A DNA stretch of 57,631 nt from Sulfurovum sp. (GTDB lineage Bacteria; Campylobacterota; Campylobacteria; Campylobacterales; Sulfurovaceae). The first letter of the stretch is position 1, and every line of letters begins with the position of its first letter. The DNA lies in contig JAMOTK010000006.1 of the NCBI GenBank assembly GCA_027062365.1, positions 1 to 57,631 on the forward strand, read 5' to 3'. A model generated the notes under the pieces. That model had not been told where the DNA came from and made no database searches. It saw only the letters and a program-made list of their open reading frames with translations. Shown one piece after another: positions 1-9,723 of this stretch. The translations under genes were made by a program, and so were the position numbers.

Positions 1-39
1 TTTGTACTCTGCACTATATACTTTTCTTTTCTTGCTCAT
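1..39 (-). CDS. N-terminus of IS3-type OrfA transposase (partial)
   Basis: Thirteen codons are visible, reading MSKKRKVYSAEYK. The basic start followed by Y-S-x-E-Y/F-K is typical of the helix-turn-helix OrfA protein of IS3-family elements, which binds the terminal repeats. The start is the ATG at 39, preceded by a purine-rich stretch (GGGGTATAAG). The rest of the gene lies outside the window, so the family call rests on a short motif and the position next to a TG-type element end. Confidence 0.45.
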   Translation of the reverse strand, partial: MSKKRKVYSAEYK

Positions 40-119
40 CTTATACCCCTTATATTATGTTCTTATTTTACACTTTTATAATTAAATTATTTTTTTGTTG
101 GTTCTTTTTATGGGGTACA
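1..119 (-). mobile_element. End of an IS3-like insertion sequence (partial)
   Basis: Read on the minus strand, the sequence starting at 119 begins TGTACCCCA, the TG-start expected of an IS3-type terminal repeat. About 80 bases inside lies the start of a transposase-like reading frame that runs off the window. Only one end is visible, so neither the partner repeat nor a target duplication can be checked. Confidence 0.45.
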
Positions 120-188
120 TTATAGATACGTGAAGTGCTGTTGCCTAAAATCAAAAAAACATTCAATTAAATTACAAAAGGAATAAAA

Positions 189-458
189 ATGAACAAAGAT
201 GTATTTAAAACAAACAATGGGGTAAAAATCTCTTTTACAGGTGAAGTCCAAAAACAAAACATTGTAAAAATGGTAGAAAACTGTGCTACAGGCTCTTGTG
301 ACTGTATGAGTGATGAAACCAAAGCCAAGATTAGCAATATGGAAGTCTCTGGTCAAGATGGAGAAGTAAGCTTAAATCTCACTGGAAATATTAGCAAAGA
401 AGAGATAGAAAGTGCTTTAGCAAAGTCTAGCGTGATTAACGATAGTCCATGCTGTTAG
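189..458 (+). CDS. Small cysteine-containing protein, unknown function
   Basis: An 89-residue protein with a clear ribosome binding site (AAAAGGAATAAAA before ATG). It has no signal peptide or membrane segment, so it should be cytoplasmic. A cysteine cluster, C-A-T-G-S-C-D-C, sits near residues 32-39, and the protein ends in Cys-Cys. Such clusters can bind metal or form redox pairs, but I do not recognise the family. The rest alternates charged and beta-prone residues, with a helical KEEIESALAK near the C-terminus. It stands alone, transcribed toward the tamB 3' end, between an insertion sequence and an envelope operon. It is probably real given the RBS and composition. Confidence 0.7.
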   Translation: MNKDVFKTNNGVKISFTGEVQKQNIVKMVENCATGSCDCMSDETKAKISNMEVSGQDGEVSLNLTGNISKEEIESALAKSSVINDSPCC

Positions 459-489
459 TATAGAGTATCATAAAATATTTAGCAAATAA

Positions 490-3400
490 TTATCTGCCAA
501 ATATCGTAATATCATCTGTACTATAATCTCTTTTGTAGACAATATCATAAGACTCTGACTCTTCATCAGCACTTATTACACTCTCCCATCTTGATGTATG
601 TTGATACTTTACACTTACTTTAGGGATAACATCATTGAGATAAATAAACATAATTTTATCTGTAAGTTTTTTACCTATTTCAACACTACCATCTGAACCA
701 ATCAGAAGATGGTCAAGTTTGATACCCATGTCAGAAAGAGCAGATTTTGCCATAGCCCCACCCATCATCTTCATCATATCATCAGCACTGTTTGTACCTG
801 CTCCTCCTTCTGAATCAAAAAGAATTACCGATAATATTTCTTCTCGACTCAAACTAGGTACAGAAGAAAACATAATATTTGGGGTAGCAGGTGTACCTGA
901 AACTGTAATCGTTATCATATAATTTAAAGATTTATATTTGATGCGAATATCAAGAATTGGTTTATTTGGATTACCTGTAAAATATATCTTACTTCTATCT
1001 AATACAAATTTTTTATCTTCAAAAGTATAAGACCCACCCTTATGTATCTTTACTTCCCCCAAAATCATAGGTTGGGAATATTCTAATTTGTGTATATCTA
1101 AATTGACACTTGCCTGAATATTGATAGGTCCTTTTTTATATTTAAGTGGCTTTTTTGTTGTTACATTGATAAGCATACTAAGGTTTTCCATAAATGGACT
1201 AGATTCTTCTTTTTTCTTATCTTGAACAATAATAATGTCATTATCAGAAGGATATGTTTTGCTACTTAAGTCATAATGAATATCTCCTCCAAGTAATACA
1301 ACCTTACCTTTTAGAGATGTTTTTCCTGTATCAAGTAGTGTATTGATATGTATAGCAGTATCAAGGTCTATTAGTTTATGGGCTAGATGAAATGTTTGTG
1401 CATCAGCAGAGATGTCTCCTTTTGCTGTTTCTAGGTTATAGTTACCTACTACTTTAAGTTGATCATTTAACCAAAGTTCTGAAATTTCAATATTATTTTC
1501 TTGCATCTTAATAAGAGAAGGTTTGGTAGAAAATATTTTCATTTCATTATAGGTTACAGCGTATGATTTGAGTTGTACTTTTGATTTGTCTGCACTGATT
1601 ACTAATTTTACATCATTTATGAGATGTTCTGTTTCACGGTCTGCATGATAGATGATTTTAGGTGAAGATAGAGAAAGATTTACCTGATTTAATTTGAGTA
1701 TATCTACAGATACATTCAATGCCCCTTCTACAGGTGGTACGTCTTCAATGGTATAAACATATTTTATAGATTTTATCAATGATTCGATAGAGTTCACATT
1801 AGCATTGAGGCTAATCTTCTCTTGGGCTAGACCTTTTATATCAGCATGAAGACCTGCGAGTGCTATCTTACCATCTACATATCCATTCTCTAACGTATAG
1901 TGAACCGTAGAAGAGAGTGCCTTAGATTTTAATATAAGCATCGCCTCTTTTTCCCCTAAATCAGCCTCTATTAGCAATGGACTTATGGCATTCCACTTCA
2001 CATTTTTATCAAAGTTTTGTAACAAAGAATCTTTAGTAATAGTCGAGATTATTTTGACTTTTAATGCTTTATCATAGCTAATATTGGCATCTATATTTGA
2101 GATATTAGAATGAATCTTTACTTTTACCGTCATATGGGTAATCTTGGCAAAATCCAAAGGTACATCCACCATCACATTTACTTTTGTAGTATTTAATTCA
2201 GCAGGAAGAACAAGCATTTTATCTAATTCAATCGCTTTTGTGGTTTCTAAATGAAAAATACCTTTTTTAAAGTCCGATGAGACAAAAGTCCCTTTGAGTC
2301 CATCCGAAGAGATATTGGTTTTGATACTACTCAAATCACCGTTATAATTAACTTTTAAATGATGTAAAGGCTTTAGAAATTTCTTATCAATACCTATTAT
2401 TTTTTTGGCTTTTATTTCTCCAAAATAACTCATATTCTTATCCATTAAAAATGTATTTGTAAGAGAGACATCTTTTGCATAAGGGGTACTTAGCATTACT
2501 TTGCTATCAGCAACTAGGCTATTGTCTGCTACCGTATACACAACATGGCTAAGAAGACTATCAATATCAAAATTAAATGCTTTACTTGTATTATCATCAC
2601 TGTTATTGGCTTCTGCTGTTTCTACAATGAGTATCTGTTTGGCTTTTGCTTTTATATCTAGGGCTACCTCTTCTTTTGTAGCATTTATATCAATAACTAT
2701 ATCCCCTATCGCCTCTCTTCGTAAAGGTAAGGTGTAGAGTGTAAAAAGTGTGTCATGAGGATGCACGACAACAGAACCTAAGATTTGATTGTCTTTTATT
2801 GTTCCATCGTAGCTAATATTAGAAAGGTTTGTTGTTCCATTTATATCAATAGAACCATTTTCTATCATGCCTTCTTGTGTATTAAATGTCATATCTTTTG
2901 CATATAATAGAAGACTCTTTATGGTAACAGGAGCATAAGATGTAGGTAGTATCTCTGTTTTAAAAGAATTAATTAGTATATACTTAGGGATTAAATGATT
3001 AATTTCTTCTTCATCTTGATTTTTATTTTTATTTTTTATTGTAGTCGTATTTGTCTCTGTCATAAAAAGAGATTGTACTGCACCTGTATTTAACGCTTCT
3101 ATATTGATATTTTCAAAGGTCAAGGTTTCTGCTTTAAGATTACCTAAAAGGGTTAAATGTGTCACATTAGAATCAAGAAAAAGTGAAAAACTATCAATGT
3201 TGATACTGTTCATATCATTTGAGGTAATTTTTTCTACATTAAGTAAAAGAGTATTGACGTTTACTTTCACTTCTTTGATATGTACAGATTGGTAATCTCG
3301 TGGCTTGATAGAAAGTAGAAAATTATCTAATTGTACTTCTTTAGGTATCAAAGGATTGAATGTTTCTTCTTTTTCATGCGTTGTAATTTTCTTCTTTTTC

Positions 3401-4065
3401 TCTTTTGTACTATTATTTTCCTTTGTCAAAATAATTTTCTCTAAAGCAACCGTATCTACATCATCAAGCAAAAGCGTATGTATCTCTAATTTGGCATTAT
3501 CTAGTGAGGCTTCAAGTGAAATTTTTGTTATATTTGTATCTATATTTAACCTAAGATACTCAATACCTATTGTATCACTACTATAGTATATATTTTCTAC
3601 ATTTAAAGAGGTTTTAGAGAGGTAAACACCTTGTTCTTCAAATGGATTAAGACTAATATCTACGTTGTCTACAAGTACAACAAGAGAAAAAGGCTCATTA
3701 GAGGTATTGTTCGTATCATTTGTAGGAAAAGAAGCAATCAATGCTTTAACCACATCCACATCTAATGCCTCTATACTAAGCTCATTAATCACTACTGTTT
3801 TATATAAAATTTTAGAAGGATTCCATGAAAATGTTATCTTTTTACTAAGTACTTTATCCTCAAATTTTAGATTATTTATCTTCACGCCTGTAAAGATATT
3901 ACCCGTAATAGTATCATACGATATTTTATAATCAGGTGCAAATTTATCGGCTACTTTTTTGATAACCCACGAAGAATTTGCTATAACAATGATTGTTATT
4001 ATCAGAACTAACAACACTATCAAAAGCCTATCAAAGATTTTATAAAAAATTTTTAAAAAATTCAA
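490..4065 (-). CDS. tamB: TamB-like translocation and assembly module protein
   Basis: A 1191-residue protein with one N-terminal membrane anchor (about residues 11-33) followed by a very long, beta-rich, low-cysteine region. The C-terminal roughly 350 residues have the DUF490/TamB signature, including GGDIHYD-, ILDIRIKYKSLNYMITITVSGTPATPNI- and a terminal beta-signal-like stretch ending IFGR. TamB proteins span the periplasm as a grooved beta-taco and work with an Omp85 partner in outer-membrane protein assembly or lipid transport. The gene overlaps the upstream Omp85 gene by four bases (ATGA), which supports coupled translation of a TamA/TamB pair. Length matches the family. Substrates cannot be read from sequence. 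Confidence 0.88.
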   Translation of the reverse strand: MNFLKIFYKIFDRLLIVLLVLIITIIVIANSSWVIKKVADKFAPDYKISYDTITGNIFTGVKINNLKFEDKVLSKKITFSWNPSKILYKTVVINELSIEALDVDVVKALIASFPTNDTNNTSNEPFSLVVLVDNVDISLNPFEEQGVYLSKTSLNVENIYYSSDTIGIEYLRLNIDTNITKISLEASLDNAKLEIHTLLLDDVDTVALEKIILTKENNSTKEKKKKITTHEKEETFNPLIPKEVQLDNFLLSIKPRDYQSVHIKEVKVNVNTLLLNVEKITSNDMNSINIDSFSLFLDSNVTHLTLLGNLKAETLTFENINIEALNTGAVQSLFMTETNTTTIKNKNKNQDEEEINHLIPKYILINSFKTEILPTSYAPVTIKSLLLYAKDMTFNTQEGMIENGSIDINGTTNLSNISYDGTIKDNQILGSVVVHPHDTLFTLYTLPLRREAIGDIVIDINATKEEVALDIKAKAKQILIVETAEANNSDDNTSKAFNFDIDSLLSHVVYTVADNSLVADSKVMLSTPYAKDVSLTNTFLMDKNMSYFGEIKAKKIIGIDKKFLKPLHHLKVNYNGDLSSIKTNISSDGLKGTFVSSDFKKGIFHLETTKAIELDKMLVLPAELNTTKVNVMVDVPLDFAKITHMTVKVKIHSNISNIDANISYDKALKVKIISTITKDSLLQNFDKNVKWNAISPLLIEADLGEKEAMLILKSKALSSTVHYTLENGYVDGKIALAGLHADIKGLAQEKISLNANVNSIESLIKSIKYVYTIEDVPPVEGALNVSVDILKLNQVNLSLSSPKIIYHADRETEHLINDVKLVISADKSKVQLKSYAVTYNEMKIFSTKPSLIKMQENNIEISELWLNDQLKVVGNYNLETAKGDISADAQTFHLAHKLIDLDTAIHINTLLDTGKTSLKGKVVLLGGDIHYDLSSKTYPSDNDIIIVQDKKKEESSPFMENLSMLINVTTKKPLKYKKGPINIQASVNLDIHKLEYSQPMILGEVKIHKGGSYTFEDKKFVLDRSKIYFTGNPNKPILDIRIKYKSLNYMITITVSGTPATPNIMFSSVPSLSREEILSVILFDSEGGAGTNSADDMMKMMGGAMAKSALSDMGIKLDHLLIGSDGSVEIGKKLTDKIMFIYLNDVIPKVSVKYQHTSRWESVISADEESESYDIVYKRDYSTDDITIFGR

Positions 4066-5837
4066 AATGATTGTCCTATTTGGAATGATATACCATACTG
4101 AGAAGAGTCCTGTACATTCATACCAATATCTAATTTGATAGGACCTATAGGAGAGATATACCGTACGCCTACACCTACTGAAGTAATAATTTCACCTGAA
4201 AAATCATACGCTTTTGTACTCAATAAAGTATTGTCTGAAAAGACTGCTCCATACACATCACCCCAGATAGGGTAATCAGCTTCCACAGTAATATTTGCCC
4301 AAGTTGATGCACCATATATGCTATCCTCTGTAGGAGATAAAATCACACCCATTTCTCTAAACCCATACGCACGGTTTGAAAACGAACCACCAGCAAAAAA
4401 ATATTTGGATTCAGGAAGACTGTTTTCTCTCTCTTCATCTACTATCCCTACTATACCTACTGTAGCTAGTGTAAGATTAGCAAATGTATGAATAAACCTA
4501 GCTTCTAATAATGCTTTATAGTATACACTAGATTCCTCATCAGAAAGCCCCGTTTCAAGATACGCAGAGAGATAATATCCATATTTAGGATTGAGTTTTG
4601 AATCTCTTGCATCATAACTAAAATCTATATAGGGGTAGGTAAGTAAAAATGTTCCTTCATTGACAGCTTGTGTCAATTCTTCTTCTACAGGAATATTATT
4701 TAAAGCAGTAATTGTTATGTTTTCAAGGGCAAACCCTACTCGTAATTTTACTTTTTTTGTCTTATGGTCTAAAAATACTCTTAAAAATTCTTTTTCTTCT
4801 TGAAATCCATCATATTCTAAGTTTGAATATCCACCTTCACCCCCTACCCCTACATAATAATCAAAAATATTAATAAAAACTGGTTTATAAAAACTAAAAA
4901 TAGCCAATTGTTCTAACTCTGACCAAGCCAATTGAAGTTTTAATTCTAATGCATTACCAAAAAGATTATATCTAGTGATTGAAGAGTGTACACGTGGACC
5001 AACATAGCTATCATAGCCTACACCTACTTCAAAATGGTAGGGATTTTTCTTTTCTTGGACGATAATATCAACAGGAATAACATTATAAATTTTTCTATCT
5101 ACTCCAATGATTACAGAATCAAAAGAATGCAATCCATAGAGTGCCTTAGAAGTGTCTTTTATATGTTCGATATTAAATCGTTCACCCTCTTCAGCCCGTA
5201 CTTGTGACTTCACAACTTCTTCATTCATTGTAGTTAGCCCCTTTACTGTCACTTTTCCAAAGGTACATACCCCACCTTTTTTTAGAATATAACGAAGATT
5301 AACACTATGTGTATCCAAATCAACATAGGCTTTAGTATCAAATTCAGAAGAACAGTATCCATCTTGTAGTAAGGTAGTGGTGATTTTATTTTTTATCGAT
5401 ATAAACTTTTTAGCTAGAAAAATTTCATTTTTTTCAAATGATACAAATGATGAAATATTATAATCACTAGAGATATTAATATCTTTTATTCTTATCGGTT
5501 GATTTTCTATGATATTTACCTGAACCGTTGTATTGCTCTCTTCAATAGTAAAGTTCGCATCATAAAAACCTTCAGAATCATAAAAAGACCTTAGTGAAGC
5601 ATGTAAAGTAGGGAGTAATTTATCTTTAATATAACTAGTATCATCCTTCCAAAATTCAAAAATACTTTTTTGCTCAATACCTAAAGCATTATAGATTTTA
5701 GACTCATCAAATATTTTAGCAGAAATTTCAATGATATGTGTAGGAAGAAGTATCTCTTTTTGTTCATCTTCTCCAAAGATTGATGCCCAAAGGAAAGTAG
5801 AACCTAGTAAAACTAAAATAAATAGTATTTTTTTCAT
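4062..5837 (-). CDS. tamA: TamA/BamA-family outer-membrane protein (Omp85)
   Basis: A 591-residue Omp85 protein. A signal peptide (MKKILFILVLLGSTFLWAS) is followed by POTRA-like repeats over about residues 30-265, then a 16-strand-type barrel. The surface-antigen hallmark is present: FFAGGSFSNRAYGFREMG- (about residues 475-492, with the R-x-Y-G-F motif), and the protein ends in the aromatic beta-signal -QIGQSF. It would sit in the outer membrane and partner the TamB encoded just downstream. The size and three POTRA-like units fit TamA better than BamA, which is larger with five. The AT-rich stretch upstream toward tRNA-Ser probably carries the promoter. Confidence 0.85.
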   Translation of the reverse strand: MKKILFILVLLGSTFLWASIFGEDEQKEILLPTHIIEISAKIFDESKIYNALGIEQKSIFEFWKDDTSYIKDKLLPTLHASLRSFYDSEGFYDANFTIEESNTTVQVNIIENQPIRIKDINISSDYNISSFVSFEKNEIFLAKKFISIKNKITTTLLQDGYCSSEFDTKAYVDLDTHSVNLRYILKKGGVCTFGKVTVKGLTTMNEEVVKSQVRAEEGERFNIEHIKDTSKALYGLHSFDSVIIGVDRKIYNVIPVDIIVQEKKNPYHFEVGVGYDSYVGPRVHSSITRYNLFGNALELKLQLAWSELEQLAIFSFYKPVFINIFDYYVGVGGEGGYSNLEYDGFQEEKEFLRVFLDHKTKKVKLRVGFALENITITALNNIPVEEELTQAVNEGTFLLTYPYIDFSYDARDSKLNPKYGYYLSAYLETGLSDEESSVYYKALLEARFIHTFANLTLATVGIVGIVDEERENSLPESKYFFAGGSFSNRAYGFREMGVILSPTEDSIYGASTWANITVEADYPIWGDVYGAVFSDNTLLSTKAYDFSGEIITSVGVGVRYISPIGPIKLDIGMNVQDSSQYGISFQIGQSF

Positions 5838-5958
5838 CTATTAAAAACTAAAGTGAATGAGTGTTGATTTGGACATGTTTTTCCTTTGCTTCATAGTTAA
5901 TTCTATTGTGATTTTTTTATTAAATAATAACAATAATTCTATTTAGGAGGGATTAAAG

Positions 5959-6049
5959 TGGCGGAGAGTGAGGGATTCGAACCCTCGGTACCCGTGAAGG
6001 TACACACCCTTAGCAGGGGCGCGGATTAAACCAACTCTCCCAACTCTCC
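5959..6049 (-). tRNA. tRNA-Ser (GCT)
   Basis: On the minus strand the 91-nt sequence folds into a class II tRNA. The acceptor GGAGAGT pairs with ACTCTCC, followed by discriminator G and encoded CCA. The anticodon loop is CTGCTAA with anticodon GCT. A long variable arm (GTACCTTCACGGGTAC) and a normal T arm (GGTTCGAATCC) follow. It reads AGC/AGU serine codons. Confidence 0.96.
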
Positions 6050-6124
6050 AAATGTTTTGTGGATGAGATTATAGTAGATTACTCTTAAATAAAAGCTTAA
6101 AAAATATTATTTTTAAATATATTT

Positions 6125-7285
6125 TTATTTTCTAAAAACTACTTTATTTTTTCCAATTTTTTTGGCTTCATACAGTGCTTGGTCTGCTTTTTGAAGTAAT
6201 GTATGTATATCATCATTATCTTCTCTAGATGCAACACCTAAACTTACCGTCAGACCTTTAATATGTGCAAAAGTGTGATTTTCAATAATATCTCTTAAAT
6301 CTTCTATTTGTTGCATGACATCTTCTATATTTTGATATTTTAATAACAATAAAAACTCTTCTCCACCCCATCTTGCAAAAATATCTTGCTTTCTGATATT
6401 ATCGTTTACCACTACAGAAAATTCTTGTAAAACAATATCTCCTACTTGGTGTCCATACGTATCATTAATCACTTTAAAATCATCAAAATCAAGTACGACT
6501 AACACAAAATTATCTTTTTGTTTTATTTTCTTGATTACCATACTATCAAAATACGTTTTTTTGTATGCACCTGTGAGCAAGTCTCTTTGTATTTCATTGC
6601 TAAGTTTGGTGACTTTAGTAAGCGTAAAAAGGTTATGACTACAGTTAAGAGAAGTGGCTTGTACGATAAACATATCATTATTAATACGTAGGTACTCTTC
6701 TTTTTTGTTTACATATTCAAACAATGTATCATAATCATGACAAGGTTCATCCATATATTGATAAATTTTCAAGTTTTCTACATCTTTATCAATCATGTTT
6801 TCTATACAAAAATAATTAATAAATTGAGCATTACTATAGAGTATTTTATTCTCATAGGTACAAAATAAAAGTGCATTTTGATTGTTTAATATTTTTTCTA
6901 ATGTATTATTAATTAAAATAGATTCATTACTATATTGCAAAAGTTTTTGGCTTGTTATAGTTATATTAGTAATGTCATGGAGTAATATAAGAAGGTTATT
7001 TTCGTCATAATAGTCAATGCTAATATTAACGTAGTATTCTTCTTTACATATGGATTCTAAAAAATATGTTTCCTCTTTATGGGTAAAAATATTTTCCATC
7101 TCTTCTTCTAACCCTACCAACTCAGGTAAATAATCAAATATTTCTACACCCATTTGAGGTATTTCTTTTGAATATTTGTTGATATTTGAAGAAGTATTGA
7201 CTATTTTGAAGTATTTATCTATAAGGATATATTCAAATATATCTTTTTTTAACACTATGTTGAGGATGGCTTGTATATTTTTCAT
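6125..7285 (-). CDS. PAS-like sensor diguanylate cyclase (GGDEF)
   Basis: A 386-residue soluble protein. Residues about 1-215 contain two PAS-like sensor segments without membrane spans. Residues about 225-386 are a GGDEF domain that makes c-di-GMP from two GTP. The active-site variant GGEEF is intact within RWGGEEFLLLL, and an inhibitory-site RxxD (RKQD) lies five residues upstream, so product inhibition is likely. The gene overlaps the upstream small GTPase gene by four bases (ATGA). It is therefore the last gene of a coiled-coil, OmpA, GTPase and GGDEF unit, which suggests c-di-GMP output linked to GTPase signalling at the envelope. That link is inference from gene order. Confidence 0.9.
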   Translation of the reverse strand: MKNIQAILNIVLKKDIFEYILIDKYFKIVNTSSNINKYSKEIPQMGVEIFDYLPELVGLEEEMENIFTHKEETYFLESICKEEYYVNISIDYYDENNLLILLHDITNITITSQKLLQYSNESILINNTLEKILNNQNALLFCTYENKILYSNAQFINYFCIENMIDKDVENLKIYQYMDEPCHDYDTLFEYVNKKEEYLRINNDMFIVQATSLNCSHNLFTLTKVTKLSNEIQRDLLTGAYKKTYFDSMVIKKIKQKDNFVLVVLDFDDFKVINDTYGHQVGDIVLQEFSVVVNDNIRKQDIFARWGGEEFLLLLKYQNIEDVMQQIEDLRDIIENHTFAHIKGLTVSLGVASREDNDDIHTLLQKADQALYEAKKIGKNKVVFRK

Positions 7286-7758
7286 ACTATCATTTGTCTC
7301 ATGAGTCGTAAAAATACTTCTTCTACCCCACTATCATCTTTGGCAGAAGTAAAAAAAGTATTGCTATCTAAACTTATTTTAGATTTTTCTGCTTCACTTA
7401 AGAGGTCTGATTTATTATAGGCTATGACCACCTTTCCTTTAGGATTTTCATTCAAAAATATTTTTTGATGTTCTTTTAATCCTTCTAATGTCTCTTTTCT
7501 TGTAATATCTGCTACACAGATAGCACCAGAAGCACCTTTATAATACCCTAATGCTATCTTTTTGCTAGGTGTTGAACCTTCTATATCCCAAATAATAAGT
7601 TCATAATCTACACCTTCTATATCAAAGTACTTCTTAGCAATTTTAACACCTATTGTAGTGAGATATTTATCATCAAATGCCCCATCTATATATCTTCTTA
7701 CTAAGCTTGTTTTACCTACGGAGAAATCACCTAATAGCAGTATTTTTTTTCTAATCAT
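7282..7758 (-). CDS. Rab/Ras-like small GTPase
   Basis: A 158-residue protein with all five G motifs: GDFSVGKTSL (G1), the threonine of YLTTIG (G2), WDIEG (G3, DxxG), YNKSD (G4, NKxD) and SAKD (G5). This is the eukaryote-like Ras/Rab fold found in bacterial MglA- and Rab-like GTPases. No C-terminal lipidation cysteines are present. It should switch between GTP and GDP states in the cytoplasm. It overlaps the downstream GGDEF gene and follows an OmpA-domain protein whose N-terminal part looks longin/roadblock-like, the usual partner fold for such GTPases. The regulated process is unknown, with surface polarity or attachment as possibilities. Confidence 0.9.
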   Translation of the reverse strand: MIRKKILLLGDFSVGKTSLVRRYIDGAFDDKYLTTIGVKIAKKYFDIEGVDYELIIWDIEGSTPSKKIALGYYKGASGAICVADITRKETLEGLKEHQKIFLNENPKGKVVIAYNKSDLLSEAEKSKISLDSNTFFTSAKDDSGVEEVFLRLMRQMIV

Positions 7759-7832
7759 TTATTCTATTTATCCTTATGATACGTTTATATATTATAGATT
7801 TTAGCTAACAAAACTTAATTTTAGGTATTTTA

Positions 7833-9608
7833 TTATTTTATTATTTTATTAAGTTTTTCTAATACTTCATTATTTTTAAGTTCAAAACGAATTTCTATAC
7901 GCCTAGAAGCATTAGGGTTTTCTACCCCATTTTCTTTAATAATATCTTGACTCCCAAAGACTTCTATCTCTAACAATGACTGCATATTATACATTTTAAT
8001 TATTTTGGTTTGTAGTAAAGCAGATCTTACTTTTAAGGCTCTTTTTTTAGAAAGTATAATATTTTCAGCTTCTTCTCCACGACTATCGGAATGTCCTTCG
8101 ATAACAATTCTTTCAATATAGGGACTATATGCTTCTAATACTTCCATATATTTTTCAAAATTGTTTTGTAATACTTTCATTGCTTTCATATTATATTTAC
8201 TATGACCTGCTAAAAAAAGATTTAAGTCTTGAAATCCTAATGATTGGTAGGTCACTTTATAAAAAGGACTTTCTTCAAATACTTTTTCTAAACTAGAAGC
8301 AATTTTCATTTTTATTTTATCTCTTTTTTGTTCAAAAGAGTATGTTTCTAGTAATAAATTATTTTTTATTTTATTTATTATATTATTTGTATCTTCTAAA
8401 CGTGTACTCAAAATTTTATTTTGAGCGATGAGTTCTTTATCTTTGATTTTTGAAGCTTTTGAAAGTAACCTAAGTTTTGTGTGGAGTCTTTTAATCTCTG
8501 TATCTATCAAATATTTTTGAGATACAGATAAATAATTATAAATAGGATATTTTTCTTCTTGTGCTGTGATAGCTTCTATTTGATTTAATTGTGATATAGT
8601 TGAAACATGACCTTCTAATATAATATGATTATTTTCATAATGTACACTTACTTGTTGTCCTGTTTGTTCCATAACTTTACTCTCTAAGCTTGATTCTTTA
8701 TAAAAAATAATCCCTCTATAGCCTAGATATATAAGATATAAACAAAGAAGCCCATATCCAAAATATTTAGCATAATTTTGTTTTTTATGTGGTTTTATTT
8801 TGCACTGCTGAAGGGCTAAATATTTTTGCATTTTAGCTGATATTTTTTCTATCTCTTTAGCAGAATCATCCCCCTCAAAGGTACGAAAAAAAGGTGCATA
8901 TTCACTTACAATAGATGCAAAAAAGGCATTAATTTTACTACGAAGTTCATACTCAGGGTCTTTGTCCAAAAATGCGACAATATAAACCGAACCAGCACTT
9001 TCTATATACAATGTTGATGCCCCATAGCTTAGTATTTGTACTTCATCTTGGGTTTCATGTTGATTGACCCAATCATTGATAAAGTCTTTAATAGCACTTG
9101 CCATAGAAGCTACCATGTGAGGGTCTTGGACTTCTTTGTCTTGTAATTGTGCTTCTGCTATGAGTAAACCACTCTCTTTTTGTATGACAAATAAAGAAGA
9201 TATAATAGCCTTACCACCTTCTTTGATAAGTAATTCCATCTCACTCACACCCGTCATTTTAGACTTTATTTTACGCTTATAGGTATCTATTGAAAGACCA
9301 TCATCTATCTTAGTATTGATATTTTGCATCAGCTCTGTAATCGCTTGACTGACATATTTAGAGACCATACTACCCATGATAGGATACAATGAATCTACCA
9401 TTGTATCTTTATTATTTTCTATCTCTAATGCGATGGATTGGGCGATGGTTTCTTTGAGTACAAAACTTAACTCTTTTGGAGAGTCTTTGTATGATTGGGC
9501 TATCATTTTAGTAATATGTTTAGAAAATATTTTAACCGTTTCCTCGCCCTCATGTTCAAAACGTTTGTCAAGTACTTCATTAAATAAAAGCACTACTTTT
9601 TCGACCAC
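7833..9608 (-). CDS. OmpA-domain protein with cytoplasmic longin/roadblock-like region
   Basis: A 591-residue protein read from a GTG. Residues about 1-120 are helical. Residues 128-240 (IISSLFVIQKESGLLIAEAQ and following) resemble a longin/roadblock-type sensor. One membrane span lies at about 283-303, then a BON-like segment (315-365), a coiled coil, and a C-terminal OmpA peptidoglycan-binding domain (about 450-591, EGHSDSRG motif). It would link peptidoglycan to the cytoplasmic GTPase encoded next. The frame stays open upstream to 9737 and encodes a convincing helical sequence. A CTG at 9734 has AAGGGA six bases upstream, overlapping the preceding stop, so the real protein may be 42 residues longer. 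Confidence 0.82.
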   Translation of the reverse strand: MVEKVVLLFNEVLDKRFEHEGEETVKIFSKHITKMIAQSYKDSPKELSFVLKETIAQSIALEIENNKDTMVDSLYPIMGSMVSKYVSQAITELMQNINTKIDDGLSIDTYKRKIKSKMTGVSEMELLIKEGGKAIISSLFVIQKESGLLIAEAQLQDKEVQDPHMVASMASAIKDFINDWVNQHETQDEVQILSYGASTLYIESAGSVYIVAFLDKDPEYELRSKINAFFASIVSEYAPFFRTFEGDDSAKEIEKISAKMQKYLALQQCKIKPHKKQNYAKYFGYGLLCLYLIYLGYRGIIFYKESSLESKVMEQTGQQVSVHYENNHIILEGHVSTISQLNQIEAITAQEEKYPIYNYLSVSQKYLIDTEIKRLHTKLRLLSKASKIKDKELIAQNKILSTRLEDTNNIINKIKNNLLLETYSFEQKRDKIKMKIASSLEKVFEESPFYKVTYQSLGFQDLNLFLAGHSKYNMKAMKVLQNNFEKYMEVLEAYSPYIERIVIEGHSDSRGEEAENIILSKKRALKVRSALLQTKIIKMYNMQSLLEIEVFGSQDIIKENGVENPNASRRIEIRFELKNNEVLEKLNKIIK

Positions 9609-9723
9609 ATTCTCTTGGCTATAGGCTGACTGCTTAAGTATTTCATATTTTGATTCTAGGGCTTTGAGTTGTTTGAGTTCAGAATTTAAAAGAAGGTCTT
9701 TTAACTGATCTAACTCTGAATAT

